A stretch of 64,000 nucleotides of DNA from Ovis canadensis (taxonomy: Eukaryota > Chordata > Mammalia > Artiodactyla > Bovidae). The stretch lies in assembly GCF_042477335.2 (NCBI RefSeq), contig NC_091255.1:18826501-18890500 (forward strand), read 5' to 3'. Positions 30,933 to 41,481 of the stretch are shown piece by piece. A program made the translations under genes and the position numbers. Below the pieces are notes generated by a model that ran no database searches, was not told the DNA's origin, and was given only the letters and a program-made list of their open reading frames with translations. The stretch's first letter is position 1, and each line of letters starts with the position of its first letter.

Positions 30933-31060
30933 GGTGGCGGTTTTAGTTGCCGAGTCACGTCCAACTCTCCGACCCCTTGGACCGTAGCCTGCCAGGCTCC
31001 TCTGTCTATGGGATTCCCCAGGCAAGGCTACTGGAGTGGGTTGTCATTTCATCCTCCATT
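30933..31060 (-). mobile_element. BovA SINE fragment, antisense
   Basis: 'ggtggcggttttagttgccg', 'ctgccaggctcctctgtcta' and 'ggctactggagtgggttgtc'. It lacks the tRNA head. Confidence 0.88.
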
Positions 31061-31525
31061 GAAACATTGCAATAAATCTTTATTCTCCCTGAGAAGACCA
31101 TCTCAAAATGTGCATAGATAAAACCACTTCAGTGTATTTTGTATAATTAATAAAGTTTTAAAATATGAGTTCTGAGTAAAATTTCTAGCATCTTTTTCTC
31201 CAAGGAGGTTGCGTTTACTCTGGACTTTTTGGAGGCAGCTATAGTAGGTGAGTGATTGTCAGCCTTGTGAAATAGCTAAGTGAGAAACATATATTGTTTT
31301 TTTCCTATTGACCTGAATTATCTTAACTGGCTCCACTGAATTCATTAGATAAATATTCAACCCTCAGATTGTCTTTCCTGTTTAAAAGATCAAAGTAGGC
31401 ACTGAGAATGGTTTCTGATTAAAAATGCAATTCATCTAAAATAGAGACAGCTAAGTATAAAATAGCGTGCCACCAAAGTTAAGCTTTTAAAATGAAAATT
31501 AAAGTTTCAGTTGCAGAACTCAATA
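31061..31525. other. No gene or recognised repeat
   Basis: AT-rich single-copy-looking sequence before the HAL1-like block. Confidence 0.45.
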
Positions 31526-31529
31526 TGAG

Positions 31530-32250
31530 TAAGTGAGAAAGAAAGTTCTCTTCAGGAAAAACAGAGACAAAAGCACATAAACAAGACAAAGACATTTATA
31601 GGCATAGAGATAATTCGAGCAAGTGAAAACATTAAAGCTATTAAAAACATCCTCAGAGAGATAAACAAGGATATGAACTCATGAAATAATAAAGAACTCT
31701 TGGAAACTGAAAATATTATAGCAGAAACAAAAACTTTAATAAATGATTTGGAAGATACAGTTGAGGAGTCTTCCAGTAAGAAGGAAAAAAACCTCAAAAA
31801 GATGGAAATTGGAGACGAAAAAAAAGTATAGGATCACTGCAAAACATCCAATTTCTATCTAAAACGTGACTACCTCTAAGATAAGGATTTTTTGTTTTGT
31901 TTTGTATATTGCCTAGAACAAAACCAGACACATAGGACGTCCTCAATATGTACTTTTTTAAAAAAATGAAATGAGTTGAAGACATAAGAACAGGGAAAAT
32001 AGAAAGGAGCAAATTATCAGATACAAGAAAAATTTCAGCATATTTCCAGAGTGAAAAGATCTTAACATTCAAAAGATTCCTTAGCATAAGGAATGGGGAA
32101 AGACCCATATCAAGATACATGATTGCAAAACTATAGGAGATCAGAGAAAAGCTTCCAGAGAGGAGGAGAAAATTCATGCATAAGATCAAGAATCAGAGCT
32201 GCTTTGAACTTCCCAAGAGCAAAGCACGAACTGTGTCAGATAGCAGTTGG
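31530..32250 (+). repeat. HAL1/L1 ORF1-like LINE remnant
   Basis: Purine-rich plus strand resembling the coiled-coil and later parts of L1/HAL1 ORF1: 'aaaacctcaaaaagatggaa', 'gagcaaattatcagatacaa', 'gaaagacccatatcaagata', 'ggagatcagagaaaagcttc' and 'agaatcagagctgctttgaa'. Around 31885-31970 an L2-tail-like piece (gcctagaacaaaaccagaca) seems inserted. No open frame remains. Confidence 0.62.
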
Positions 32251-32378
32251 GAGTTGTCAGCATGCGCTTTTTACATTCTTTTATATGTCTTATGATACAG
32301 AGAAACCTATTTCATTTATGCACAGTGACAGAGAACAATCTACTTTAATATCATGTGAAACTAGTACTTCTGTGCCAC

Positions 32379-32607
32379 GTGTGTGCGCACGTGCAAAGTC
32401 GCTTCAGTCGTGTCTGATTCTTTGCAAACCCATGGACTGTAGCCCACCAGGCTTCTCTGTCCATGGGATTCTCCGGGCAGGAATACTGGAGTGGGTTGCC
32501 TTGCCCTCCTCCAGGGGATCTTCCCAACGCAGGGATCGAACCTGCCTCTCTTATGTCTCCTGCATTGGCAGGCAGGTTCTTTACCACTAGTGCCACCAGG
32601 GAAGCCC
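32379..32607 (-). mobile_element. Bov-tA SINE, antisense
   Basis: 'gtgtgtgcgcacgtgcaaag' to the head complement 'ctagtgccaccagggaagcc'. Complete, with the 'ctcttatgtctcctgcattg' variant of the tRNA part also seen at 26641 and 38160. Confidence 0.93.
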
Positions 32608-32801
32608 CCCAGCGCCACTAAAGTCTTCTGAAATAGTCATCAGATATGAAAAGCAGGTTCATGTCTCGAATTTTGTAGCTTGATATAGTTCCATGGTGCC
32701 AAATTAAAATTAAAACCACTAACTATTCAGTCTGTTGAAGGTGCCCTCATTGCATGCAATTCTAACAGGTAGAAAATGGAGGCAAAAAATGACATTATAG
32801 G

Positions 32802-33115
32802 ACTTCCTGGTGGTACAGTGGATAGGAGTCCATCTGCCAACGCAGAGGACAGGAGCTTCATCCCTTGTCTGGAAAGATTCCACATGCCTTGGGCAACTAA
32901 AACCTGTGTGCCACAACTCCTGAGCCTGTGTCCTAGAGCCCACGGGCTGCACGTGAAGCCCGCGTTCCTGGAGCTGGTGCGACCGTGGAAGCCACCGGAA
33001 TAAGAAGCCCGAGCAACACCTCCAGAGGGTAGCCCTTACCCTCCTCAACCACAGAAGGCCCCACGCGGCAACAAAGACCCAGCACGGCCAAAGAGCAATC
33101 ATCACAACAAGAAGT
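32802..33115 (+). mobile_element. CHR-type SINE, near full length
   Basis: 'ggacttcctggtggtacagt', 'gattccacatgccttgggca', 'ctagagcccacgggctgcac' and 'ggcaacaaagacccagcacg'. The body is diverged but complete. Confidence 0.9.
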
Positions 33116-33180
33116 ATATACAGTTTTTTAAAAAGTAGAAATTATATAACACAAAATTGATCCTCAGATGTCCACTAATA

Positions 33181-33324
33181 GAGACTTGCCTGGTGGCCTA
33201 GTGGTTAAGACTCTGCATTCCCAGTGCAGGGGGCCTGGGTTCAATTCCTTATCAAGAAACTAGATCCCATGTACTGCAGCTAAGACCTGGGGAAGCCAAA
33301 TAAATATAAATAAGTGTTTTTTTG
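33181..33324 (+). mobile_element. Short CHR-type SINE with perfect 11-bp TSD
   Basis: 'gagacttgcctggtggccta' to 'gccaaataaatataaataag' and T7. The TSD gtccactaata is at 33170-33180 and 33325-33335. Confidence 0.94.
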
Positions 33325-33335
33325 GTCCACTAATA

Positions 33336-34308
33336 AAGCAAAAAAAAAACAAAACTAAACTAAACTAAAAATGCTTACCTCTGGCCAGTATTCATGTGGT
33401 GACCAGGGCCAGTGATATTGCCATGAGACTCCTTGCATCTGGATTGTCGATCTTTGAATGTCCAGGTACTTTCAATCGTAAAGGATGGAAACTCAACTCA
33501 ATCTAATTTTAACAAGAAGAGAACGAAAAGGCTCCAGGCAATGTGAAGTCTGAGGATGGGTCCTGCTTCTAGCATAAGTGGATCGAAGGGCGCAAATCAC
33601 ATCATTAGCTCTCTCCTTCCACCTTTCTCTTTGCGTTTCTCCCTCTTGCTTCTGTTTCTCTCTGTGTGGCTTTATTTTCAGACAGGTTTTCTCCATATGG
33701 GAACAAAAATAGCAACCAAACAGCCCAGGCTTACATTATTCTCACAAGTAGCAATTCCAAAAATAAGAGTGCAACTTTTACTGCCCTAACATTTGCATCA
33801 ATCTTTGAAAATAACTTCGATGATGTCGCTTGCTTCCTCCTCAACTGAGTGTCTGTCTAAGGGCAGTAAGTACTCTGAGTGGGCAGCCTGGTTCATCAAC
33901 CTGTGTAACTGACAGGTCCACCCAAATCCCATGAATTGGGAGAGAGAGCTTTCAAAAGGAATGGATGGACGAAGACTCCTCCATATCCACTACCCCAAAA
34001 GTAACAGATGGCCACTCACATGAAATTTTCCCCTTGGAGTCAAAAGTCTTCATGATATTAGAGACAAAATAAAACTCTGTGTTTTTTAATTTTTATTGAG
34101 GTATAATTGCTTTAAAACGTAGTAGTTTAATGAAGAGCATACTTGAGAAAATTATCACCTTGACGTGATGGATGGCTTAATTAGAATTTAAAAAAGAAAG
34201 CACGCACAACATTATCCAAGTCGCTGGAGGTATAACATCCTTGGTTTCTAGGAGATATGTAAATGATTCTATTGTATTTTTAAGTTGTAAATGGAAGTTG
34301 CCAGGTTC
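33336..34308. other. No gene; minor L1-like snippet
   Basis: Single-copy-looking. A short antisense L1-end snippet (aatttttattgaggtataat) occurs near 34087. (AAACT)n lies at 33350-33368. Confidence 0.45.
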
Positions 34309-34318
34309 CTTGAAACTG

Positions 34319-34500
34319 GAGTGTTAGTAGCTCGCTGGGTCATGCCGACTCTTTGTGATCCCGTGGACTGTAGCCCGCCAGGCTCCTCTCTCCATGGAAT
34401 TCTCCAGGCAACAATACTGGGGTGGGTAGCCATTCCCTTCTCCAGGGTCTCCCGCATTGCAGGCAGATTCTTTACTCTCTGAGCTGCCAGGGAAGCCCAA
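34319..34500 (-). mobile_element. Bov-tA SINE, antisense, internally shortened, with TSD
   Basis: 'agtgttagtagctcgctggg' to 'gagctgccagggaagccca', lacking about 30 bp after 'cttctccaggg'. The TSD cttgaaactg is perfect at 34309-34318 and 34501-34510. Confidence 0.94.
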
Positions 34501-34721
34501 CTTGAAACTGAAATCACAACTTTGTCCATAGGACTTTACACAGAGAGACACATCTTGGGAGATAAATGCAAATCTCAAATTATTTCTATCCACATGTGCC
34601 CCCAACATCGTACTAATATTTGGTGGCCATAATATTCTCACAGTCTGATTCTTGAAATCAAGTGTGGACTCGTCCTGTGTTTTGAAAAGTGTCTCTCTTC
34701 TACCACTTCAGTTTGTAATTA

Positions 34722-34955
34722 TCTTTGGCTGCGCTGGGTCTCCATTGCCCTGCGTGGGTTTTCCCAGCTTGCAGCAAGCAGGGCCTGGACTCTCCAGGGC
34801 TGTGTGCAGGCTTCTCATCGCAGTGGCTGCTTCTGTTGCTGAGCGCAGGCGCCAGGCACACGGGCTTAGCTGCCCCACGGCCTGTGGAATCTTCCTGGAC
34901 CAGGGATCAATCCCATGTCAGAGTCTCATCTTATTCTTAACCCCCAGGGAAAGTC
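34722..34955 (-). mobile_element. CHR-type SINE, antisense
   Basis: 'tctttggctgcgctgggtct', 'ttgctgagcgcaggcgccag', 'ccacggcctgtggaatcttc' and a head complement ending 'aacccccagggaaagtcc'. Confidence 0.88.
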
Positions 34956-35926
34956 CTCTACAACTCTAATACAGCTCTGGGACTTAATCTGACCAAAACA
35001 CATTCTATTCCTTTTGCTTAGTAAATCATCTTTCCTTGAATCTGTCAGAACCTGCCTGACTTCCAGCTTCTCTATCTTCCCTCTCCCCACAGACCCCAAC
35101 CATCTGGCCCCTAAAATAAACCTCAGCATCTGGAAGGCATCCTACCAATGGTCCAGGGACTTGACACACAAGTCATACTTACTGATAGACCAGCTCTGAC
35201 TTCAAGCTTCAATAACTGGGCTTCTGACTTGTCCAAGGCCACATTTTCTGGCTATCAGTTCTAGATGGGTTATCAGTTCTACATCTCTGTCTGTTTCCTG
35301 GGCCTGAATCCCTGACTTAGAAACTTGTTGGGAACCTCTCTTTAGACCTGGAGACTTTGCTTTGATCTTAATCACTCCCTCCCCATTCTTCTCATCCCGG
35401 GGACTGGGTACTCACTGCTGATCTGAAACAGATTGCCAGATATTTCTCCAGCAAAGATGCGTGTATGTGGGCTTAGCAGAGAATTACAGTTCAGGGTCTA
35501 CAACCACGGTGAGCCATGTGCAAGTCCCCACAGAGCCAGGGAAGGAGAACACTCTTAAAGAGGGAAGAACGGACAGTGAGAGTCAGTTTTCACAGCCCAC
35601 AACTTTTCATCGGCTGAGTCCTTGCCAGGAAAGAAGCCTTCTTTCTTCCTGCTGGACTCTGCTATCCGCGCAGAATGTGAGAGCTTCCCCATTCTGGCCT
35701 CTCAATTCTGTTGAGATTTCTGTTTCTTCTTTTTTTCCAGCACCATGACCTCCCCATGAATATCTGACAGATAGGTGACGCTCAGTATTTGGAGAGCTCT
35801 GTAGAGAAGCATTAAACATCTGCCATCTAAGACCTTCCAACTTCCTCGTGTTGGGCCCATGCTTTCCTGGACTGTAGCCTGCTGTCTCTTACTGCGGCTT
35901 CCAGAAAGTTCGAGCCTCTGCGGCTC
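34956..35926. other. Unclassified ~1 kb, possibly LTR-like right part
   Basis: No young repeat. The 35580-35760 part (ttgccaggaaagaagccttc, gttgagatttctgtttcttc) has the pyrimidine-rich texture of an LTR, but I could not find TG...CA ends or a polyadenylation signal in the right place. Confidence 0.35.
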
Positions 35927-35932
35927 CTGTGT

Positions 35933-36080
35933 TGTTTTTCAGTTGCTCAGTCGTGTGCAACTCTGCAACCCCATAGACTGCAGCATGCCAGGCTTCCCTG
36001 TCCTTCATGATCTCCTGGAGTTTGCTCACACTCAAGTCCACTGAGTCAATGATGCCTTCCAACCAGCCCATCCTCTGTCG
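35933..36080 (-). mobile_element. BovB LINE 3' end, 150 bp
   Basis: 'cagttgctcagtcgtgtgca' to 'agcccatcctctgtcg' is the complement of the BovB terminal region. The minus frame reads [21 protein letters not shown] 6-bp ctgtgt at 35927-35932 and 36081-36086 may be the TSD. Confidence 0.9.
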
Positions 36081-36086
36081 CTGTGT

Positions 36087-36604
36087 CTGCTGCGCTATTG
36101 GTCCCTTTCTATGCCTATTTTACCCCAGCAGGGGGAACCCGTTTACAGCCCTTCTCTACATCTCAGGAGAGCAAGGTGATTTCCTGTCCTGCTGCATTTT
36201 CTCAATACCCTAAGTTTCACTTCATGAAAAAGTTACTCGTTAAGAAGAGTAATTTAATTGGATGCTTGGAGAAGACAGCCAAGCTGGATTGTAGGAATTT
36301 TTATACTTCTTTTGTGCTATGTTCATAAAAAGAATTTATGTGTAACTTCCCTTACCATTCTAGATTTTGTTGTTTTTGTCTATCACCTTTAGTGTTGGGG
36401 AACAGACTGTTCCCATTTCATAGGACTTGGAGGCACGAAATTCGAACAGCCTTTGTCTCAAAGGTTAACCCAGGACCAGGACCTGGCCATGATCTAACCA
36501 GGATCACTTTCTTCCCCTGGTTGGCCAACCAGAGAGGTTGGCCATACCAGAAGGGCTGACCAGCCCTTCCCTAGGATTCCATGTGAACAGACTTTGAAAT
36601 TAGT
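36087..36604. other. No gene; two adjacent palindromes
   Basis: Single-copy-looking except for a 16-bp perfect palindrome at 36517-36532 (CTGGTTGGCCAACCAG) and a hairpin at 36550-36569 (gaagggctg, 2-base loop, cagcccttc). Confidence 0.55.
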
Positions 36605-36777
36605 TGTTTCTTTGTTTATGGCTCTGCTGGGTCTCCGTTGCTGTGTCGGCTTTTCTCTAGCTGTGGTGTTCGGGCTTCTCATCGCGGTGGCGCCTCTTGT
36701 TTCAGAGCACAGGCTCTAGAAGGGCAGGCTTCGGTGGTTGTGGCACGTGGACTCAGCAGTGTGCACAGGGAAGCCCT
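36605..36777 (-). mobile_element. CHR-type SINE, antisense, internally deleted
   Basis: 'ttatggctctgctgggtctc', 'gcttctcatcgcggtggcgc' and 'gcacaggctctagaagggca', then an abrupt jump to 'cagggaagccctgatgtgg'. Confidence 0.86.
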
Positions 36778-36784
36778 GATGTGG

Positions 36785-37078
36785 ACAGGTGTGGACAAGA
36801 AGGTGGCGGAGTTGTGCTGTGATGTAGCCTGGGGCTGCTGGAGCCGTCTTCCCCACCGCACCCAGAATGAAGATATGGAACCAGGATGTGAAGATACAAA
36901 ATTAGGGAACGGAGCCAAGCCAAGCAGAGAGGAGAAATGAGATAAATTTTTAATTAACACACTTCTTGTTCTTCCCGATATGTGAACCAGTGAGCGGCTT
37001 TTTATTTTTGTTTTAGCTAGTTTGAGTTGAATTATTGTCCTTATGATTAAGAGTCCCCACTAATAGAAGTTTGTTTGA
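36785..37078 (+). repeat. Possible old LTR (MaLR-like) fragment
   Basis: 'gaagatatggaaccaggatg', 'ttagctagtttgagttgaat' and 'aagagtccccactaatagaa' resemble the ending of a mammalian LTR with the 'agccagtttgagttgg' signature. The call rests on that signature alone. Confidence 0.4.
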
Positions 37079-37208
37079 AGATATTCACATATCTAACCAA
37101 AATCTATCTGCTGGAGTCCTGGGGGCTAATCTCTCCCCTATCTTCCCCTTCAAATTCTAACCCAGTGGATAGGAGAGGTAGAGAGAGTTCTTCCTTATAA
37201 ACTGTGCT

Positions 37209-37340
37209 GGGGGTTCCCTGGCAGTCCAGTCATTAGGATTCGGCACTTCCACTACCACGGGCTTGGGTTGGATCCTTGGCTGGCGAACTAAGATCCCCCA
37301 AGCTACGAGGCACGGCTAATAATAACAGTAATATTAATAA
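37209..37340 (+). mobile_element. Short CHR-type SINE
   Basis: 'gggggttccctggcagtcca', 'gcgaactaagatcccccaag' and the tail (TAATAA)n. Confidence 0.85.
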
Positions 37341-37533
37341 AATGTGTTGATATAATGTGGCTTCAGTCTAAGGCTAAATTCGGGCTAATCTCAATTCCCT
37401 GAGTTCCTCTAGGCCCTCAGTTCCTCTAAGGCCTGTCAACCCATCTTTAGGGAGAGTGGGTCTGCAAGGAAGACACTCCCTCAACTGGCTTTGGGTGGAC
37501 CTGCCTCAGAAATCCTGTCACCTGTAGAACAGA

Positions 37534-37675
37534 AAGTGAAAGGCACTCAGTCATGTCCGACTCTTCACCAGAATACCGGAGCAGGTAGCCTATCCCTTCT
37601 CCAGGGGATCTTCCCAACCCAGGAATCGAACCGGGGCTTGCTGCATTGCTGGCGGATTCTTTACCAGCGGAGCTA
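37534..37675 (-). mobile_element. Bov-tA SINE, antisense, internally deleted, with TSD
   Basis: 'aagtgaaaggcactcagtca' to 'ttaccagcggagcta'. About 70 bp of BovA body is missing after 'gactcttcaccagaatacc'. The TSD tgtagaacaga is at 37523-37533 and 37676-37686. Confidence 0.93.
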
Positions 37676-37941
37676 TGTAGAACAGAGCGCATGGCAAACG
37701 CAGCTGATGGTGAAGCCTCTGAACTCCCTTCGCAGTGCCGTGCTCCTGTCTCCAGTGGCTTGTCTTGATGTCACTGATTACATCAGTCACTGTTGGTGCA
37801 GAAAAGGATGGCGCCCTCAGGAAACCAACCTCCACAGAAATCTCTCTTCCTCTGGAATGTGAAGGAGAGTCATTCCCCTTCTGGGGTCCTTCTGTCCCTT
37901 CCTTAGCGCCTCACCCTAGCTCCTCCCACATTATAGCGCTA

Positions 37942-38235
37942 TAGCTAAGTCACTCAATCATGTCCGACTTTCTGCAGCCCCATGGATTGTAGCCCACCAG
38001 TCTACTATGTCTGCGGAATTTTCCAGGCAAGAATACTGGAGTATGACAGAAAACCACAAAATTATGTAAACCAATTATCTTTCAATTCTAAAAAAAAAAA
38101 AAAAAGGAATACTGGAGTGTGTGGCCATTTCCTACTCCAGGGGATCTTCCTGACCCAGGGATTGAACCTTCGTCTCTTGCATCTCCTGCATTGACAGGCA
38201 GATTCCTTACCACTAGTGCCAACTGGGAAGCCCGT
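37942..38235 (-). mobile_element. Bov-tA SINE, antisense, split by a mini L1 insertion
   Basis: Left part 37942-38043 ('gctaagtcactcaatcatgt' to 'caagaatactggagt') and right part 38107-38235 ('gaatactggagtgtgtggcc' to 'aactgggaagccc'). The duplicated gaatactggagt proves that the intervening ~63 bp is an insertion. Confidence 0.92.
38046..38106 (+). mobile_element. Very short L1 3'-end insertion with A tail and TSD
   Basis: 'gacagaaaaccacaaaatta', 'gtaaaccaattatctttcaa' and A15 form the extreme 3' end of an artiodactyl L1 (compare 39715-39790). The TSD gaatactggagtatg (38031-38045) matches gaatactggagtgtg (38107-38121). About 45 templated bases were copied. Confidence 0.88.
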
Positions 38236-38261
38236 ATCATTCAAAGTGCCTTTGTTTAAAA

Positions 38262-38455
38262 CAATATATTTATCTATTTGGTAGCATTGGGTCTTAGTTG
38301 CGGCTTGTGGGCTCCAAGGCCCCAGGCTCAGTAGTTCCAGTGTGAGGGCTTAGTGGCCTCTCGGCATGTGAGATCTCAGTTCCTCGACCACAGCTCGAAC
38401 CTGTGTCCTCTGCATTGGAAGGTGGATTCTTAACCACGGAACCACCAGGGAAGTA
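38262..38455 (-). mobile_element. CHR-type SINE, antisense
   Basis: 'attgggtcttagttgcggct', 'ggcatgtgagatctcagttc' and the head complement 'ttaaccacggaaccaccagg'. Confidence 0.88.
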
Positions 38456-38912
38456 CCTCACTCACAGTACTTTACCCTCAGGGGTTGGCATAAAGCTCAG
38501 GATGGAACAATCAGAGTTGGTCTCTGGACTTTCTGAACTGAATGGAACCTTCTATGCCCCCTTACTCAGATAACACTGAGTGCCTTCAAAGTCACTCTCC
38601 TTTCTCCGGGTCTTCATACGAGTTCTCCCTTCAAATGGAATGCTTTCACTGTCATCTCACTTAAATAGCCTTTTATCTCTTTTTTAGGCCTCTGATGAAA
38701 TAAAAGTCACATTTTATGGCAAGAAAAGAAAAACTTAAACGTAAGATTTTCCTCTGACCGTCTGGGCCTTCTTCCTCCCCGGTAGCGTGTGTTGTGCGTC
38801 TGCATTTACCAGATCTCCCGAGGGGGTAAACATCGCTTCTTCATCTTGTAAAGGGTCGTGATGACACATGACTTGCTTTGTACCTGCAGACCCAGATTGT
38901 GTAAACTGTCAA
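38456..38912. other. No gene or recognised repeat
   Basis: Single-copy-looking with several CpGs near 38750-38850. No convincing frame. Confidence 0.5.
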
Positions 38913-38924
38913 TATGTCTTTTGA

Positions 38925-39141
38925 GGGCTTCCCTGGTGGCTCAGACAGTAAAGCGTCTGCCTGCCATGCGGGAGACCTGGCTTCGACTGCTGGGTCGGGA
39001 AGATTCCCCTGGAGAAGGAAATGGCAACCCACTCCAGTACTCTTGCCTGAAAAATCCCATAGACAGAAGAGCCTGGTAGATTACGGTCCATGGGGTCGCA
39101 AAGAGTCGGACAGGACTGAGCAACTTCACTTTCACTTTCAC
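38925..39141 (+). mobile_element. Bov-tA SINE with (TTTCAC)n tail and perfect TSD
   Basis: 'ggcttccctggtggctcaga' to 'acttcactttcactttcac'. The TSD tatgtcttttga is at 38913-38924 and 39142-39153. It shares the 'attacggtccatggggtcgc' variant with the copy at 49383, so both come from the same young subfamily. Confidence 0.96.
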
Positions 39142-39344
39142 TATGTCTTTTGATGTTTAACTTTTTGTCTCACAAATGTATAACTGGGTTTTGACCTCTA
39201 GTGGGTAAAACAGTCCTCAGAGCTTTCTGAAAGATTGTCTGTGTCCCAGATTGGCTCGAATAAAAATTTCCATTCTTTTCTTAGGTTGACTATCGATTAA
39301 TTTTTTTCTCAATAAGTCAAATATGACTTCTTCAACTTAAAGAT

Positions 39345-39540
39345 GAGCCCCTCAAAGAGGTTTTCCCTGACAGTTCTGTTGAAACTAGCTCTCCCTTGGG
39401 AATTCCCTGGCTGTCCAGTGGCTGGGACTCTGCCCTCCCCTTGCCAGGAGCCCGAGTTCCTTGGTCAAGGAACTAAGATCCCACAAGCTGCAAAAAAAGA
39501 AGCTAGGACTCCCACTGTGATCTCCATCTCAACCCCTTAT
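39345..39540 (+). repeat. L2 fragment split by a CHR SINE
   Basis: 'cctcaaagaggttttccctg' before and 'ggactcccactgtgatctcc' after the SINE at 39398-39503 fit the L2 'agaggccttccctgaccacc' region. Short and diverged. Confidence 0.5.
39398..39503 (+). mobile_element. Short CHR-type SINE
   Basis: 'gggaattccctggctgtcca', 'caaggaactaagatcccaca' and A7. Confidence 0.85.
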
Positions 39541-39649
39541 TCTACAACAACAGCAAAATGGTCACTGTGTTTATGTATAGGCTGATGTAAGAAAATAGAA
39601 TATATTTACAACTAAAAAATGAGATAAAGAAGTACTTTCAAATATCTTT

Positions 39650-39802
39650 TAAAAATACACTATAAGAGAAAAATTGGGGAGGGAGGTTCAAGAGGGAGGG
39701 CACATATGTATACCTATGGCTGACTTATGTTAATATGGCAGAAACCAACATGATATTGTAAAGCAATTAGCCTTCAATTTTAAATAAATAATTTTTTTAA
39801 GG
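39650..39802 (+). mobile_element. L1 3' end, sense, 5'-truncated
   Basis: 'gggagggcacatatgtatac', 'gttaatatggcagaaaccaa', 'gatattgtaaagcaattagc' and the tail 'aaataaataatttttttaa' are the terminal 150 bp of an artiodactyl L1. Confidence 0.88.
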
Positions 39803-39965
39803 AGGGGGAAATGATCCCAAACCTAGATTGGGAAGATGTTGCATTCCTGATAAAATGCTTAAGGAGTTTTCTGAAATGTAACTGGTTAGGACTCTATTCT
39901 GGAAAAACCAATCATCTGTCCATTTAACCTAAATGAACATTCTTTTATACACCATCTATGGGCTT

Positions 39966-40178
39966 CCTGGCCTTCCCCTGTGGCTCAGCTGGTAAAGAAT
40001 CCGCCTGCAATGTGGGAGACCTGGGTTCGATCCCTGGGTTGGGAAGATCCCCTGGAGAAGGGAAAGGCTACCCACTCCAGTATTCTGGCCTGGAGAATTC
40101 CATGGACCATATAGTCCACGGGGTTGCAAAGATTCGGACACGCCTGAGCAACTTTCACACTTCACACACTTCACATGG
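39966..40178 (+). mobile_element. Bov-tA SINE, palindromic variant
   Basis: Head 'ccttcccctgtggctcagct', intact B-box ggttcgatccc (40024-40034), then 'ccatggaccatatagtccac', the shortened BovA form, and a cttcacac tail. Confidence 0.92.
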
Positions 40179-40230
40179 GCTTCCCAGGTGGCGCTAGTGG
40201 TTAAAAAAAAACCCACCTGCCAATGCAGGA
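40179..40230 (+). mobile_element. tRNA-derived SINE head only
   Basis: 'gggcttcccaggtggcgcta' plus 'acccacctgccaatgcagga', with an internal A9, ends abruptly. It is the first ~50 bp of a Bov-tA with no body, directly after the tail of the preceding copy. Confidence 0.75.
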
Positions 40231-40587
40231 CACAATTTAGCACATATACAAAATTAATTAACTGATTTTCCTATGAAACAAATAACATCTTATAGTATCT
40301 TTACTTGCTATATTTGTTCATAACTTGTTTCTAGTCTTTACCTCGAACTAGACCATAAGGTATTCAATTAAACTCCAATAGGTCAGGGACCAGATGTCTA
40401 TTATTTATCTCCAGGAAAAATCAGCATACTACCAGGCAAATAGTAGGAGCTGCCAGAATATTTGTTAGATATCAGTCATAAGTGAGCGAGTAAAATTTTA
40501 ATGTGTGCCCATTTATAGACTGGATACATTTAAACGAAACAGTGTGACTCTCCTCTTTTCAAGACAAGTTACCCCAAACTGTGGCCC

Positions 40588-40809
40588 CTTGTTGTTCAGT
40601 TGCTCGGTCGTGTCCGACTCTTTGTGACCCCACAGCCTGTAGCCCACCAGGCTCCTCCGTCCATGGGATTCTCCAGGCAAGAATACTGGAGTGGGCTGCC
40701 ATGCCCTTTTCAGGGGATCTTCCTCCCAACCCAGGGATCAAACCCGGGTGTCTTAGGTCTCCTGCATTGGCAGGCGAGTTCTTTACCACTAACGCCAACT
40801 GGGCAGCCC
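40588..40809 (-). mobile_element. Bov-tA SINE, antisense
   Basis: 'ttgttgttcagttgctcggt' to 'actaacgccaactgggcagc'. Complete, with the 'gtcttaggtctcctgcattg' head variant. Confidence 0.93.
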
Positions 40810-41477
40810 TTGACATGTTGAATATTTTAAGTTGAAGGAGTTTGAGAAAAACAGCAGAAGCAGGAAGGTCATGGTGACCTTCCTCTTGCCCTTCTCCCCT
40901 GGAGCGGATTATAAAAGCCTCAGGTGAGAGGTGCCCTCCTTGTGCCTGGAGGAGAGGAGCATTCTTACCTCTTGAGACAAGTGGATCTGAAGAAGAATCC
41001 TGACAGACAGGACTTGCTAAGTTTCCCTCAGTTTACAACACTTGCCTCACAAGCCTTATCCTATTTCTTCCTAACTGCCCACCTCTTCCTATTTCTACAG
41101 GGGAAGAGGCGGCCCTCTTTTGGCATCTGCAGTTTGCATCCCTACCTCCTCAGCAGGTACTCTAAAGAAAGGCTTTTCATCATTAACAGAAGATGGGAGA
41201 AAGGAGGGAATGGCAAATAACTAGACATTTTTCTTTTTCATATTCCTTCTGTTTGAAATTGCATAAGATGAGGAATTGAGTGTGCAAAGCCATAGAGAAA
41301 ACACTGAAGTAGAAAGCCTGCTCCTCAGAGGCCTGCAGAGACAATCCTTTGTACCCTAACAGATGGTCAGTTGGGCACCGAAAGGATTAAGTGACTTGTC
41401 TGGGCTTTTGTACCTCATTAGTGCCAAAGTGGCTAGCTGTAAGTCACTGACACCTCAACAGGTAAGGCTTCTCTGTG
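40810..41477. other. No gene or recognised repeat
   Basis: Moderate GC. The frame 40924-41220 (98 codons) is unremarkable. TATAAA-like 'ggattataaaagcctcag' lies at about 40907, but nothing downstream supports a gene. Confidence 0.45.
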
Positions 41478-41481
41478 TAAC

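Noticed and set aside
32123..32590. 155-codon plus-strand frame
   Set aside because: The second half is an antisense Bov-tA (32379-32607) and the first half is a HAL1-like remnant.
40900..40925. TATA-box promoter near 40907
   Set aside because: A lone 'ttataaaag' in AT-containing DNA with no downstream gene, initiator or CpG island.
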